Assembly: GCF_037975245.1 (NCBI RefSeq)
Contig: NC_092571.1
Coordinates: 20,546,917 to 20,610,916, forward strand
Direction of reading: 5' to 3'
DNA from: Apostichopus japonicus
Lineage: Eukaryota > Echinodermata > Holothuroidea > Aspidochirotida > Stichopodidae
DNA length: 64,000 bases
The notes beneath the pieces were generated by a model that did no database searches, was not told the origin of the DNA, and saw nothing but the letters and a program-made list of their open reading frames with translations. This document shows, one piece after another, positions 11,901-26,116 of the stretch. Both the position numbers and the translations under genes were made by a program. Position 1 is the first letter of the stretch, and every line of letters begins with the position of its first letter.

Positions 11901-14900
11901 GAAATCGGCGCTGGTGTTGTGCACTAACTTGGTCATAATCGCCGTGTTTTTTTCGTCCTTCAGCCAAGGGCGGCGGAACCGGGGGGCACAGGGGGCACGT
12001 GCCCCCCCACTTTTCCTCAGGTTAAAAATGTGCCCTTTTTCTAAATAAAAATTTCTAAATAAAAAATGAGTTTACAAAGCGAAGCCCACGTCGAATGAAA
12101 TATTTCGGGAAGTTTTAAATGTTTACTACCATAGGCGTAGGAGCCCAATTTGATTTGGGGGGGGGGGGGGGGGGGGCTGTAACGACTTGCCCGAAAAATA
12201 TCACCAAAATTTTTCGCGCGCTCCGCGCGCGTCCAACATCTTAATGTGCATATCATATAGGCATGCGTCGGTTATTACATCGCATGCCGATAACATACAA
12301 TCACTTGCCATGTTATTACCCTTCCATATTGGTTATCATAATTGGGAAAGTCGTTACAATAATAATGTTGAGAATAATATCAGTTTAACCATTGAAAAAC
12401 ACATAGCAAATTATTTTTCCTTCAGTAGGTGCCCGAAAAATTCTCAGCATATTGCCCGAATTTTCACAAAAATTTTGGGTTGGGGGCTGCAGCCCCCCTC
12501 CCGCCTCTTACGCCTATGTTTACTACCACAAGGCTTCTAACATTCTGGTGAGTGCCATTATGCATATTCAATTTGCCAAAAAAATCCTAATGCATTTCCA
12601 AAATGCATTGCTGTATTACATTGTGACTTTGTAATAAGCAGAAGCCATTTATAGCCTACTATGAATAATGAGTATAGTTTTAATATCCCATCCTACCCCA
12701 TAACCTACCCCATCCTTTCGTATTTTGACATATTTCATTTGCTTTCATGCATGTATCAATCGCGTGTGCAGGAACTTTGACTTTACAATGATTTCACCTC
12801 ATTTTGTCTCAAAAGAAAACTTGTTTCCTAATTTGCACATTAGATATTGCAGTGCTAGTATGCATTGTTTCCTTGAGGGGGGGGGGGGCGTTGATGGAGT
12901 GATGTAAATAACATAATACAATAAGAGTTATAAAGGGTACTAAATATCAGGCTGCATCAGTCCAATCGAATTTCTGCAAAGTGCCCTTCGACGTTGGTGC
13001 CCCCCCAGATTAAAAGTGCTTCCGCCGCCCTTGCCTTCAGCCATGGATGAAGGCTAATTGCATGGGTAATGATATTTATGCAGCCCCCAACAACACAACG
13101 GACCGGCATTTCTCTCGGATAGTTTACAACAGTTGTAAAAAAAACTTGAAATTTCTAACGATATAGCGTAATACAGTGGTTGTTCTCTCAGTGTAAATGT
13201 GCGTGTACTGTATATGGAACGGTATGATCGTCGCGCATCCGATACATGCCTGGGCTTTGCACGTGTGTTCCTAACATGACGTCATCATTGTCTTGTTGTG
13301 AAATCGCATTCTCAGATATCTATTTTCGGATGCGAATATTAAAACGTTAATTACTAATTAGTCCTTGAGGTTTTCAAGGTGTTGAGGATAGTTTTGAACA
13401 TAGATTTTCTCATAGATTCAGAGGAAGTTACTCTCGATGAGTTGGATTTTTCGTGTCATGGCCTCTTTAAAGTAATAAACCCTTGTTTCTGTTCACCTAA
13501 CGAATCCTCAGGGAGGGGGGGGGGTCGAATCAGCAGGGCTACAGTCCCGGTGTTAACTAGGGTTCCGGGAAAATATGGATAAAGAATCATGTTGTCTAAC
13601 GTTCATAATAAAGGCCTACAAAGAAAGGGTGCAAAAAAGGAGGACAGCCGGCAACGTCCCGGGCCCAATGTGGATCTCGGTGCCTCAAATCCTTCTTGCC
13701 ATTTGGTGATTGGAAAGGGATAATTCGTATTTGACTGTTGATATGATTATTTCAACTCACCTGTATCGGTCAGGACTATGATACCCGGTAAGGAGTCTTG
13801 AGGTTACCCCCTCAGGTCTAAATAAGGTGCACCAAACCTGTGGAGGGTTAAAAGTCAAATAATGCATTGCGATATTTCAATTTTCTTTATTCCAGTATAA
13901 ATTACAAAATTTATAAATGGGACACATAGTAATGATACACAAAAGACGTAAAATGTACAATCATGAAAGCATTAAGAAATAAGATGGAGGATTAGAAGTT
14001 GAAAGATTAAAAGGATTATAAACATAGATTCTAAGAACACATTTTGAATATACATGGCTGCTTTGTAGATAAATGAGTTCTTAAAAAGCATAATTCTAAA
14101 AGTTGGCAAGATAGTAGGACTTCGTAGATTGTACTTGTTTGTTCTATTGCACAGAGAGATCAACTCGGAGTGAAGTGGGTGATCTTTAGAACTATGTATA
14201 TTCTTAGCTAGTCTTATGAAGTCATTTCTAGCAGCAGTGTTTACTTTACCAACCAGGCTTTCATAGTCGAGATAAAATATATTTGAGCAGTATTTCAAGA
14301 AACTTCTGATTTTTTTCTTGTCCTTTTCAAGTAGACGGTTTCTGAAGAAAATGTGCCCTGATAACGTCACTGACCCCCCCCCCCCCTTACTGTGGTCGAA
14401 CTTCCTGGAGTAGTTGAAGGTTTACCCAGCTATAGTCATAACCAATAGGTTACATTCAATCAAACCATATCTTGAGTTAGTATCAGGATATTATTGTGGG
14501 CTTTTCAACGAGCAGTGTGTAATATTTTCCTCTTCAAATATAAGTTTGATATTGTTCGCACACCCGTAAATTTCTTTTTAGCCTTTCCGTATATGGGTAA
14601 GTTACCTGGGCGAAGTTAACGTAAAGTAACTGTTCTGAGTTAAGGTCAATTCCTGGGAGGCTTTTCATGGCTTCCTGCGAATTTTGTTCAAGTAGTCTGT
14701 AGGCCTGAAAAAAAGGAAAAGCAAAAAGAAGAAGAAGAAGAAATGGTTGGTCAATGCAGGTTATAGCCATAACAATCAATATACTTGAATACTGACGACT
14801 TGAATACGACGACAGGAATTAAAACAAACATAATGAGAAACCAGATAACATCAATATTTCCTCAATCTCGGATAAATGTCCATATTGAACTCTTCGGAAC

Positions 14901-17900
14901 TCTGACCTCCTCCAAACATGTTATGGAAATCGATAATGATCTTTTATAAGATAAGAAATGCAAATAAACCCTGGTAATGTGTTTGGTATAAGTACAAATA
15001 CCGGCTTTAGTAAGTTCAGCGAAAAGTACATTTTAAGAGAACAAGTCCATGCTGGGGGTAAATTATATTTTTGCCCTGTCAAAGAGAATATTGACCTAAA
15101 CATCCTGATGAAATTTGCTTTCAATTCCGGAGTACAGTTTTGGAATCAAAATTTGCAAAATTGGGAAATTCACACGTTTTTATTCCAATAGTAAGGGCAA
15201 CCAGGTTTGATATTAAGTTACTGCAGCGTTGAGAGCCAGGTTTCTCATACCAAAATGTTATATTTTTTTCCTCAAAATTTGTATCCAATTTCCTTCAAAA
15301 TTTGATGCAACATAATGAAAACATCACTAGTATTTTCCATTTCTCAAGGTGAACATCACCCAATCCAAATTTCAACATATAACATAAAAAATAAATGAGT
15401 ATCGAAGTTTATTACTGTTAGACTACAAGGGGCTGCCTTTGTCGACATGAAATAAACCGATCAACATACATTATAAACATTATATACATGCGTTCATGAA
15501 GACAAAGCATTGGATACGTCATATGTTCTCTTACTACTCCCTGGGTGCACTAAAGGGGTGTTATACCGATTGCAACCTGGTATAAAAATAACTACAAATG
15601 GCGACAATATAAACATTCCCTGAAGTGAAACTACTCTACCCCACCCCCCCCCTCTCTCGGGACAAACTAAAACGAATGACCGAATGACAATTGACCTTGT
15701 ACAGGGTTAATTATCATTTGCGAATGACAGCGAATAAGGGCGAATGACAACGAATGACACCGAATGACAACGAAGGACAGTATTGAGAAGAGATAGAATG
15801 ATTAACGGAGTGGAGTAAATGCGGTTATTGGTTTTTTGCGCAAGAATGATTGAGGAAAATCGCATATAACGTGGTTGCAGGGTTTTGGTGTAATTTACGG
15901 ATAGAAACCACAGGAAAAGTTTTTGTGTGAGAATGCGCTTGAGTGCTGTGCTTTTTACCTCTGTAGATTTATATAGAAACATAACTGAAGCCGTTTCAAG
16001 ATCATAGTATTGTTAGTTTCTAACAATTAATATCGGAAAAATGACGTTAAATTACCTTTTGAAAATCAGACTTACAATTTCGCTTACTATAAGGTGCGTT
16101 TTTATCTTGTCCGTACTTTACTAGATCTAGATACCCACGAAGTCTGAACTGTGATATCCGGTTGAAGCAAATGTCTGTGCTGTCATTACTGTCATTCGTT
16201 TTAGTCAACACATTTTTTTAGTGTGTACAACATATTGTCATTCGTTATGTGTAACGCAATTGTCATTCGTTTTAGTAACACCCCATCTCTCTCCCGACTC
16301 TCCTCGACGCCCATGTCAGTCTGTAAGTCAAGTAAGTAATACAAACCTTATAACTTTGCTTAAGTCCTCCATTATCAGCGATATTCTCGCCCTGTGTCTG
16401 TTTCCCATTTATCTGATACAGAAGAAAAAGAGGATAAAAATGAGGATAGAAAAAAGATAGAAGAGGATAAAAAGAGGTAAAAGAGGATACCCTGAAGGAA
16501 AACAAAACTGCAAAGTGATACACCCATATACCATTGGTGGTATAACCGGGTACAATTAAAGAGGATACTTGCGTTGATTTGGCAACATTTTGTAATGAGC
16601 AGCACCCCCATTCCAACGTCCCACGCACTAATTCTAGGTGCTGCAACATTACACTAATATCACTGATCACAAACCATAGCCTATAAATTGAACACTTCCC
16701 TGGGATATACTTGTTGGAGCAGACGCTAGGCTAATCTATGTATTTAACTTTATGGGACGTCTTACATGCCATAAAGTCCTGAAATCGATATAAGTCGAAT
16801 TAAATTGGCATATGTCAGTTTTGTTTGTGGTCTCTCTGGACAAAATTGTCATTTGTACAAGAAATCGACATTTGAAGATTTCCCAACAAATGAAGGATTC
16901 CTCGTACTCACATAGGCTCATTAAAATTATATAGGGTTCTCATTGGAAGAAATCACGTTAGGCGTATCATATTCGTTGTTGGTTTTTACTAATACCTTAT
17001 ACTACAATGCATTTTGTTCATGGTCGTTTTTATGAATATGCATAAAAATTAAATGACTAAATTTAGGAATAAAGTGTCTATAAGAGGAGGCTTTTAATAC
17101 TCACATGCATGCCGTTTTCGGGCATCTCGTAACCACTGTACTGATCCACAATGCATTGCGCTCTTTCCTTGAAGCTTACGATGGAGCTGTTGGTCCACCA
17201 TTGGATAAGGTTACCTTCTTTATCATACTGTCGACCTGTGAATATATAAAATAGATACAAAATAAGTATTAGACATTCTATAAGTTCATCTGCAAAATAA
17301 CAAATTGATGAGATAAAATTATTGACCTTCAAACTATCCCTTGCTGACCCTCTAATCTCCCTTGCCATCACAACCCGCCCTGCCTTCCATACCACTCGCC
17401 CCCTTTTGTCGCACTGTCCTCTGAAACCTTAATTATTACCTCACACTCAGTTCGCTCCCCTTGCACCTATCCCCCGCAGTTCACACGTCCCTCTTCCCTT
17501 ACCGGCCTCACGAACCTTCCTATGCCCCCTATAAATGTTACCTCTATCGTCGAACCCATGGGTTATCTCATGTCCGATCACCATACCGATCCCTCCATAG
17601 TTGAGGTAGTCTGGGGAGTTCTCGTGGTAGAAAGGAGGTTGAAGGATGCCTGCTGGAAAAACTGTTAGGAGCAGAATAAAATGTAACAAAACTTGTTTAT
17701 ATAGGTAAAACAACCTAATGAGCTGAACGCTAACAGCCTTTTCATATCGTAACGTGCCTTTACCAAGAGACAAACCACAATATTCACAGTTACCCATGTA
17801 TGGAGGTTCATGCGCTAGAATTCTACATTTATTGGGGTAAATTTTAACATCGGATGTCTTTCCTTGTCGGCTAAATTACTAAACAAATTGATTGCACAAT

Positions 17901-20900
17901 ATATCAAATAAAATAAATATTTGCCGCTTGTATGAATCCCTTCTCCCACCCCAACGCTTTTGACGTGTTTCTTCTTCTGAGTACCCTATCAACGTGACCC
18001 TTGGCTATAAATGGTTGAATGGTTGCCCTACAGAGTCCAGTTCATAGGTGTTGAGCAGTAGCCTACTTCTATTAACAGTTCATAACCGTATATGGGGGAA
18101 GGTCGAGAAAGTGAGGGTTGGTGGGGCCTTGGGGGTTAACAAGTACTTAAATTAAAAGAACAAAGTATTGTGTCTCCTTGTTACTCATTTGAATAATGGC
18201 GTGGACTTTCACCTATGTGAATAGAATAACTGTTACACCCTTTAAAAAGTACCTAGTCTCTCCCCCCCCTCTCCCCCACCCAACTTCGTTGCTGGGCTGG
18301 ACCCTGGTGCAATAAGAATTAATTCAACAGGATGTGCTTAATTTAATATTTGGTGTTAGCATGTCTGTTATTCTTCATTGAGCCTTTTTTGGGGTAATAC
18401 TCACTAATAAGATTTTTCATCGAGCTGTAGAAAGCATTCACAATCGCTGGACCTGTTGACCACCTACAAAAAATGAAAGCAGATTAAAGTTAGCAAACCA
18501 ATGCACTCTCCAATTACAGACGTGCAATAAGTAAGGGAGAGAAGTGGTACGTGATAAAACACTACACAGTTTCCAGATTTTTATGATGTAATAAGTTACT
18601 CCAATACTTATCTGGTTTGAATATTAATCAACGAAGATAACTTCCTTGTCTCCAATCAACCATATACAATCCAATGTACCCTTCACCGAACTAACTTTAA
18701 CAGTTTAGCACTGCCCCCCCCCCTCCCGGGGTCCCCCATCCACTTCTGGAAAGATGCCCACATTCTGGTTACTCCAAGGGTCAACATTCGGTCCCTGAAT
18801 CGCGTAAGTGAATTAAGTCTTTCAAAGTCTTGACATGTTTTGAGGAAAGTTGAACCTAGTCATGACATCCCCCCGCCCCCCACCAGAAAAAACTTACAAT
18901 AGTTTGGATTATTTGTGGGCGCAGTGCAAGAATATTACCACTTCTTAGGCTATAGGGTAGATTGGAGTGCGTATTTTTATGAGACAGTAAGTGAGAAGTG
19001 ATGTTAATATTACAACACTTCCTCCTTTACTCTTTCCCGTATTGTAACGTAAAAATTAAAATCACCGTTCCATAATTAAGTGCGTATGGTCAATTTGGTT
19101 TTATTTTATAAACTACTTACTCTGTCTTATCCACCGGTAGCCTCAGCTTAGAGAACCCAATCTTTGAATTTAATCTCATGTTTTGGAGAACGTTTGTAAA
19201 GTAATCTCCAGCCGTGATGGTAATCTATAAGGTACACGCAAAGAACTGACGTTTTGATAAAGGAACATTAGGAGAAAACAATGCTCTGATTGTCAAAATA
19301 TGAGTAGTCAAAGTGAACATGCAAAATTAAACACAACAGAAGCAAACAAACAAACAAAGATTAGGGAATCAGAAAGGGTATGATTCAGTCAAATGTTTGT
19401 GTTTTCTGAAACAATGAAATCGTTCAATCCTCTTTGCAAGCAGGTTTTGCTCAGCAAAAGAAAGAAGTAATTCGATATAATGGAGCGACGAACAAATTTA
19501 TTTACTTAGGCCTTTATCTACCAAGTATCATGAAAACTATGACCACAAATTATTAATGAAAGACACCGTGATAGATTTTCCAATCATATGATTCAACTTA
19601 ACGTTACGTTATGGATTGGATGAACCCGTCGACACCTATGTTTATAGTCTGTGTAGTTTAAAGGTTGCAACTTCATCATGTGCCAACGTCATTATGTATG
19701 AACCGCGTAATGTGTTAACCTCACTTTACGTGTCAACCGCATCATGTGTGCCAACCGCATTATATGTCAACCGCATTATATGTGTCAACCTCATTATATG
19801 TGTCAACCTCATTACATGTGTCAACCGCATAATGTGTTAACCTCACCATATTAATGAACCTCATCATGTCTCAAGCGCATTATGTGTCAAAGGCAGTATA
19901 TGTCAACCGCATTATATGTATCAACCGCATTATATGTATCAACCGCATTATTTGTATCAACCGCATTATATGTGGCAACCGCATTATATGTGGTAACCGC
20001 ATTATGTGTCAACCGCATTATATGTGTATTCCTCATTTTATGCCAACCTCATTATATGTGTCAACCCATGTTATATGTTTCAATCACATGACGTACATGT
20101 AGTCAACCTCAAACTTCTTAATTGTTGATTGATCTAAATTCACAGTTATTCTTAAGGAACATCTTCTAGACTTACATCTGCGTATTTCTCGTTCAGTTTG
20201 ACGTCATCCATTATCCAATCAGGATAGCCAATATGCTCTTGCATACCGTCGATCTGTTTAACAGAAAGACGAAGAAAAAACAATAGAAAAAGAACAGAAA
20301 AGCTAAGAAGTATTAATAATAGGGATATGATGATACTTTAATTTTACCCGATATACAATATCGGGTAAAATTAAAGTATCATCATATCCCTATTATTAAT
20401 ACTTCTTAGCTTTTCTGTTTATCAGCTTCTGTAACTATTACGTCATCAGCCAGTTACATATACGTGGATTTCATCTATCAAGCGATGCATAAAACATATA
20501 GCATATGTAAATAATTCAGAATGGTGGATTCACAAGGAAGAAAAGGTTGATGTCCACCCAAGGTGGGAGTGTGCGGGAGGGGGGAGGGTTGGTGCTAGAC
20601 TGGTACCACTTTTGGTAGATAAGGTATAGAGGTGAAAGCGCATTACTCGAAAGGAGAGGAATGAGCGTAGTGAATAAACCACAGTCAACTTATGCAACGG
20701 GGAGTGTTCGAATTTGCAAATTTGTTAGTTTTACCTTCTCTGCAGCGACTTTCTTAGTTGCAGCGTCCATCCAGTCGTTACTCTCAAGAAGAGTTTTAAA
20801 ACTCTGTTTCAGCTTGGTAATCATCAGTTTGGTCTGATTTGAATATTTCAAAAATATAAGAAATAAATATATATATAGAAGAGTAATCACCCATCACTGC

Positions 20901-21341
20901 TTTATAGGTCTCATTAAAGCTAAATCATAACAGACTTTATGTTAATGAAATGGAGGTAAACGACAAAGGCAAATGAATATATAAATTTGAAATCGTAATG
21001 GGTTGGAAATCAAGAACAGTGAAAAAAGTTCCAGCCTCCACCGGGATTCGAACCCGGGCCTCCCGCTCTGTACGCGGACACCCTACCACTAGGCTATGGA
21101 TACTGATTGTATGTCCAGAGGTTCGAAACCGGTAAGGAAGGTCGTAATTCCACTGTAGGCGTTTGTCACCTATATCGAACAATACTAGTTCTGCTTTTGG
21201 TGACATATTTTGCCTTACTCTAGAGATCAAACATAATGCTAACCAACTCGAAAGCATTTGTGTTTCATAAAGCCGGATCTCGAAAGGGATGCTTTGAACA
21301 GACTTTATGTTAATGAAATGGAGGTAAACGACAAAGGCAAA

Positions 21342-21390
<49 letters not shown>

Positions 21391-24300
21391 AGATGTTACT
21401 GGTTTGCAGCTCATATTTCAATAAACACCTGCATAATTTAACCATTTCCTATTGCATGAGAAGAGAATTGAGTAATTCGAACGGTGCAACATATTTGACT
21501 GATTACTGCATAAGACAGATCTTGGATTCTTCTCAAGCTACTATGTTCGACTCTGAGAAGGAGTTATGGCGGTAACATCTTTCTAGGGGAGATAATGCCT
21601 AGTTGGCATGAGGATTTTTGTTGCTTACCCCACTGTAGAGCCCCATGAAAATGGTGGCCATATTACCTTCCTACACCAAAGAAGGTGAACTTACGTTTTC
21701 TTTGCTAGCCCCAGAGAACGTTTCTGCAACGTACATTCGACCAGTAGCAAACTTCATAGCATCATTAATAGCGTCAACACATTCACGCCATCTAGCGGTG
21801 GAAGATGACGTTCCCTTGAGAACGTTATAGTACTGCTGTTGTACGTCACGGAAGCGTTGGCTTATTTCAGGGATGAGAATTTTTACGAACAGCCACAGCA
21901 TGTAGTTAGCAATCGTCCTGTGGGATTAATTCACATTGAAATAATTATCACATGTTAACGCATCATGATTAACGCAGATGATTATGGCATTATCTAAACG
22001 ATTATTATGTATAACAAATAATCGTTTTTCCCTCCAGGGTCTCCCCTCTGCCGCCTCCTCCCACCCTACCTAAACACTAGAAAGCTGTGTTTCTTAATTC
22101 CGTCGGTTAATTTAATCCTTTTCTTCAGTTTTGGTTGTTGCACTTAAAATAGTCAATATTTAATTAAGAAATATTTGCATACTGCACAATTTGTGATTGG
22201 ATAACGTTACATTATGTGATGAATATGCATCCCATACCTCGGCGGTGTCTCTGCTATCAGTTTAGCAGCCTGTCGCATATATTCAGGGCTGTAATTAACA
22301 ACTGGCTCCGAATCGACGATGGTATCTGTTGACGGTAGGAGTGCTTCAAAATACTTCCTAAAATTAATCTGTTAATAGCAAGGAGAAAAAATACCGCGAC
22401 GTATTAGAAGCTTCCAAACTTACTGGTTTGAGAATTTACAAAGTAACGACGAAACTTACCTTTATCACCTCCAAATAATGGTACCGAAAAAGTTAAGTAG
22501 GAATTGCATTACAAAATCGACAGGATGTCTAGAATGTGTTCCTCTTTCAGCAGTTAAAACTGTTTTAAACGCCCCCATCCCCCACCCCCTCCCCCTTGAC
22601 CATAAACTGAGATAAGGCAGCCTTTCTAAAAAATAAATAAGGAAATAAACTAGTTTATAAATGTCTCACAAATGATTTAATTTCATATTTCTTTGTTGGT
22701 ATAGTTCAGCCGTAAACAGATATATATCCACTTAACGTTGTAAAGGGATGTGTCTGAGAGCCACCATGTCAAACTGTCTCCATGTAAGACAAACCAAGTC
22801 TGTGTTATCGGGTTGCAAGGGCGTAGGAACCGGGGGGCTGGGGGGCGCCAGCCCCCCCCCCCCAGTGAAAAATGTGGAGGGGCGGAAGTATCATTCCGCC
22901 CCCCCGCTTCGCAAGTCAGAAAACCCCTTTTTCATTTCCAAATGAGAAAAAAAATCTCATTTGGAGCACCAAATTGCATCTAAGGCCTGGTGAAAATACA
23001 AAATTAAGTTTACAAAATGGAGTGGGTGTTGAAGTGTGCTATATTGCACCAAATTGCATCTGAGGCTACCTGGAAATGCAAAAAATTCCAAAGGGGAGGG
23101 GGACACCCCCTCCCCTTAGACCCCTCCCCCAGGCCGGCCATCAGTCTTCAGCCCCCCCACTCAAAAGTACCTTCCTACGCCACTGTCGGGTTGTACCTGC
23201 ACAATGTAATGAGGGAGGGTATAGGAAGGAGGGAACGAGGGAGGTCTCACCTCAGTGGGTAATACTCTAGCTCTGGTAGAGGAAGTTTGAATGGTGCTTA
23301 TAGAAAAGCACAATGCTTCTGTGTGTCTGTTACATCTCCCAAACGGACAACTAGTGAGCAATCCTACACTATAGGCGTTTAAAATGTACAGCAACGTTTT
23401 GAATCGCTTTCGTATAAGCTCCACAGCTTTCAACCTAAGGTGCGAATTCAATTGGAACTATAACAAAGGCTTTGTTCGGTATGAATTACGTCCTTAAAAA
23501 TGGACCAATTGGACATACATTATCAAGTCTCGTGGCATCCAATAGACCAATGAAAAGTCTCTATTTTTTTACAGTCATACCTGTGGGACATCCTCATCCA
23601 GTTCTTTTAGCGTAAACAGATTATAGTTGGCCTCGCCGTCTCTTCTTTCCGTTGAAGGAACTGTCATCTTTGAGGGAGTGAAAAAACGAGAGTAAAACTT
23701 TAAGGATGACCTTTGACAGATATTAAGTCTTGACGAGAGAGAAACAATGGGTGTTAGTAATGTTTCTAAAAATAAGCCAGTTGTCAAGACTTCGTATTAA
23801 AAATATACTTCATCTCTGGAATGCTAAATTCCGGATGACATTGGAACCTAGTGTTAATATTTATTGACTGTTTTATAAATTCTTATCAAACTCAATCAAA
23901 ACATTTTCCTTTAACTTCACATAAACAACAGATCATTCTTGAATGACATCCAATACAATTTGTCCTTGTTAACATGTTGTTAGAAGCCAAAAATGGTGCT
24001 TTCCTCTCGTTTTGTGTTGCATCTGCAGTATGAGAACTGACCTAATGGTCTGCATGTATTAGACTACATAGTCCAGTCACTCTAATTGATAAACCTCAGT
24101 TGTTTACAAAATAGTTTGGAATATGACCACTAAAGTATTATGAAAGCAACCAAGCGTCACTTTCTCTCAACCTGTCAATCCTTAAATTGGAATAGGAGGG
24201 GGGAGGAGGGGAGAGGAGGGGAAAGGGAAGGAGAAGGGGGAAGGGAGGGAGAGTGGGAGGAAGAGGGGGAGGGAGAGGGGGAGGGGTGAGGTAGATGTAA

Positions 24301-26043
24301 GTAAGGTTTAATCCCCGGCCAATTCATACTAAAATGAAAGCAACTTAATCTCTGATTTTATCCCTGTCCTTTGGTAATTTTGTTTGGAGAAGTTTAAAGC
24401 AACTTACATTAGCTATTTTCGTCTCAAATGCAAGAACTGCGTCCATGTCGGTATCCACCTGAGTCGGGTCCGCTCCGAGTAATTTGGCTACTCCTTTCAT
24501 GAAGTTCAGGTAAGCTTGCTTCTCCTTTAATAAACAATAACAAGAGAAACCAAAATCTGAAGATCATTAAAGAACAATAGCTAAGGAACCAGGCAGGCCA
24601 CGCATGACAACCTCACCTTCCCCCTCCCCGCCCCCACCAGTCAACCCACTCAACCATTCTCTCATACCACTGTAATAAAGCACAATTTTCAATGGACACT
24701 GTTAACCCACCCCCACACACCCGTCCTTACCCCCATCCTTCACTTCACTTAATCCTCCTCCTCCCCCAAAATAAATGGTAGAACCAAGTTTGAAAAATAA
24801 AGGACCATAATAAGAACAAGTTAAACAAACAACTTGTTTATTTAGGTGTAGAAATATCTACATTATTGATATTTATTAAGTTTAATTTAAAGAGTGCATG
24901 TCAATTGCACATGGCTCTGCCATTCAATAAGGAAGAATATAAAATCTACCTTTCCATATTTGGAATCGTCCAGGAAATAATCTCGACTTTCCATCCCAAG
25001 CATTGGTTGATCAACCTGTAAATGCAAATTACATGTTAATGAATATGCATTTGTTTATTCATGTAGTTATCCCCAAAACTCACTGGTTAGTGTATTGACT
25101 TACCTGTCTCTTACTCACCGTCCGAATGGCCCTCTCTGCTTACTTCAAACGAGGTATGTCAAGGACATATTTAAGATGAAGTAAATGTATATCTTAATAT
25201 TTTATCTTTATTTTATTTATATGATGGGCACTCGGAAGTTATCACAAAAGATTGTTTCTCTTTTTGCTGCATTAGACCTTGTCTTCATATAGAAAATTGC
25301 AACAACAATACCTTGATTAGTATAATTAAAACAAAGCCAATTAACTATTTAAGTTGAAACTGTAGTAAAAACAATCAACTCTCTCTCGGTTGGAAAATTC
25401 ATGGCAAAAAGTCATCTTCATTCTGATCAAAGACAAGAGAAGAGTATAACACAAGCAAACAAACAAACAGACATTTTAAAAAACTTACCGTAAGAACTCT
25501 GACCATTGAATTCTTTTCATTAACTTCTACGAATCCTTCCACTAATAAAAATAACTCGTAACTAGCCATTTTGGACCATAGATCCTCAAAATTGTAATCA
25601 ACCTCACGCCAATCGCCGCCTGGCTGATTGCCAAGTACGGGCCATCCACCGAGTTCAGTCAGGAGTTCTGTCAGAGGCTGTGCGTCCTTCGCCTCAATCG
25701 TTTCTGATAAATTGATTAGCAAATAAATATATATATATATAAATATATAGATATATATATATATATATATAGATATATATATATATATAGATATATATAT
25801 ATATAGATATATATATATATATATATAGATAGATAAAATATATAGATAAAATATATAGATATATATATATAGATTATATATATATATATATATATATGAG
25901 TAGGTTGGCGTCTATCTTGGCGCAGAGTGCTCTATGTCCATTGGACAGAGCGGAATATATGTTGTCTGAGTTGTCTGAAGATCGCTATAAAGCGTGAAAC
26001 TCCGAGTTACAACTACTAGTGTTCCACTAGTCTCATCTAGTAT

Positions 26044-26116
<73 letters not shown>

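Noticed and set aside
19616-20102. Open frames with repeated Asn-Arg-Ile-Ile-Cys
   Set aside because: Minisatellite read in several frames; no protein meaning.
21031-21107. Genuine tRNA gene
   Set aside because: Pol III boxes are good, but the body is embedded in a dispersed repeat and no proper anticodon arm or acceptor stem could be formed by eye.
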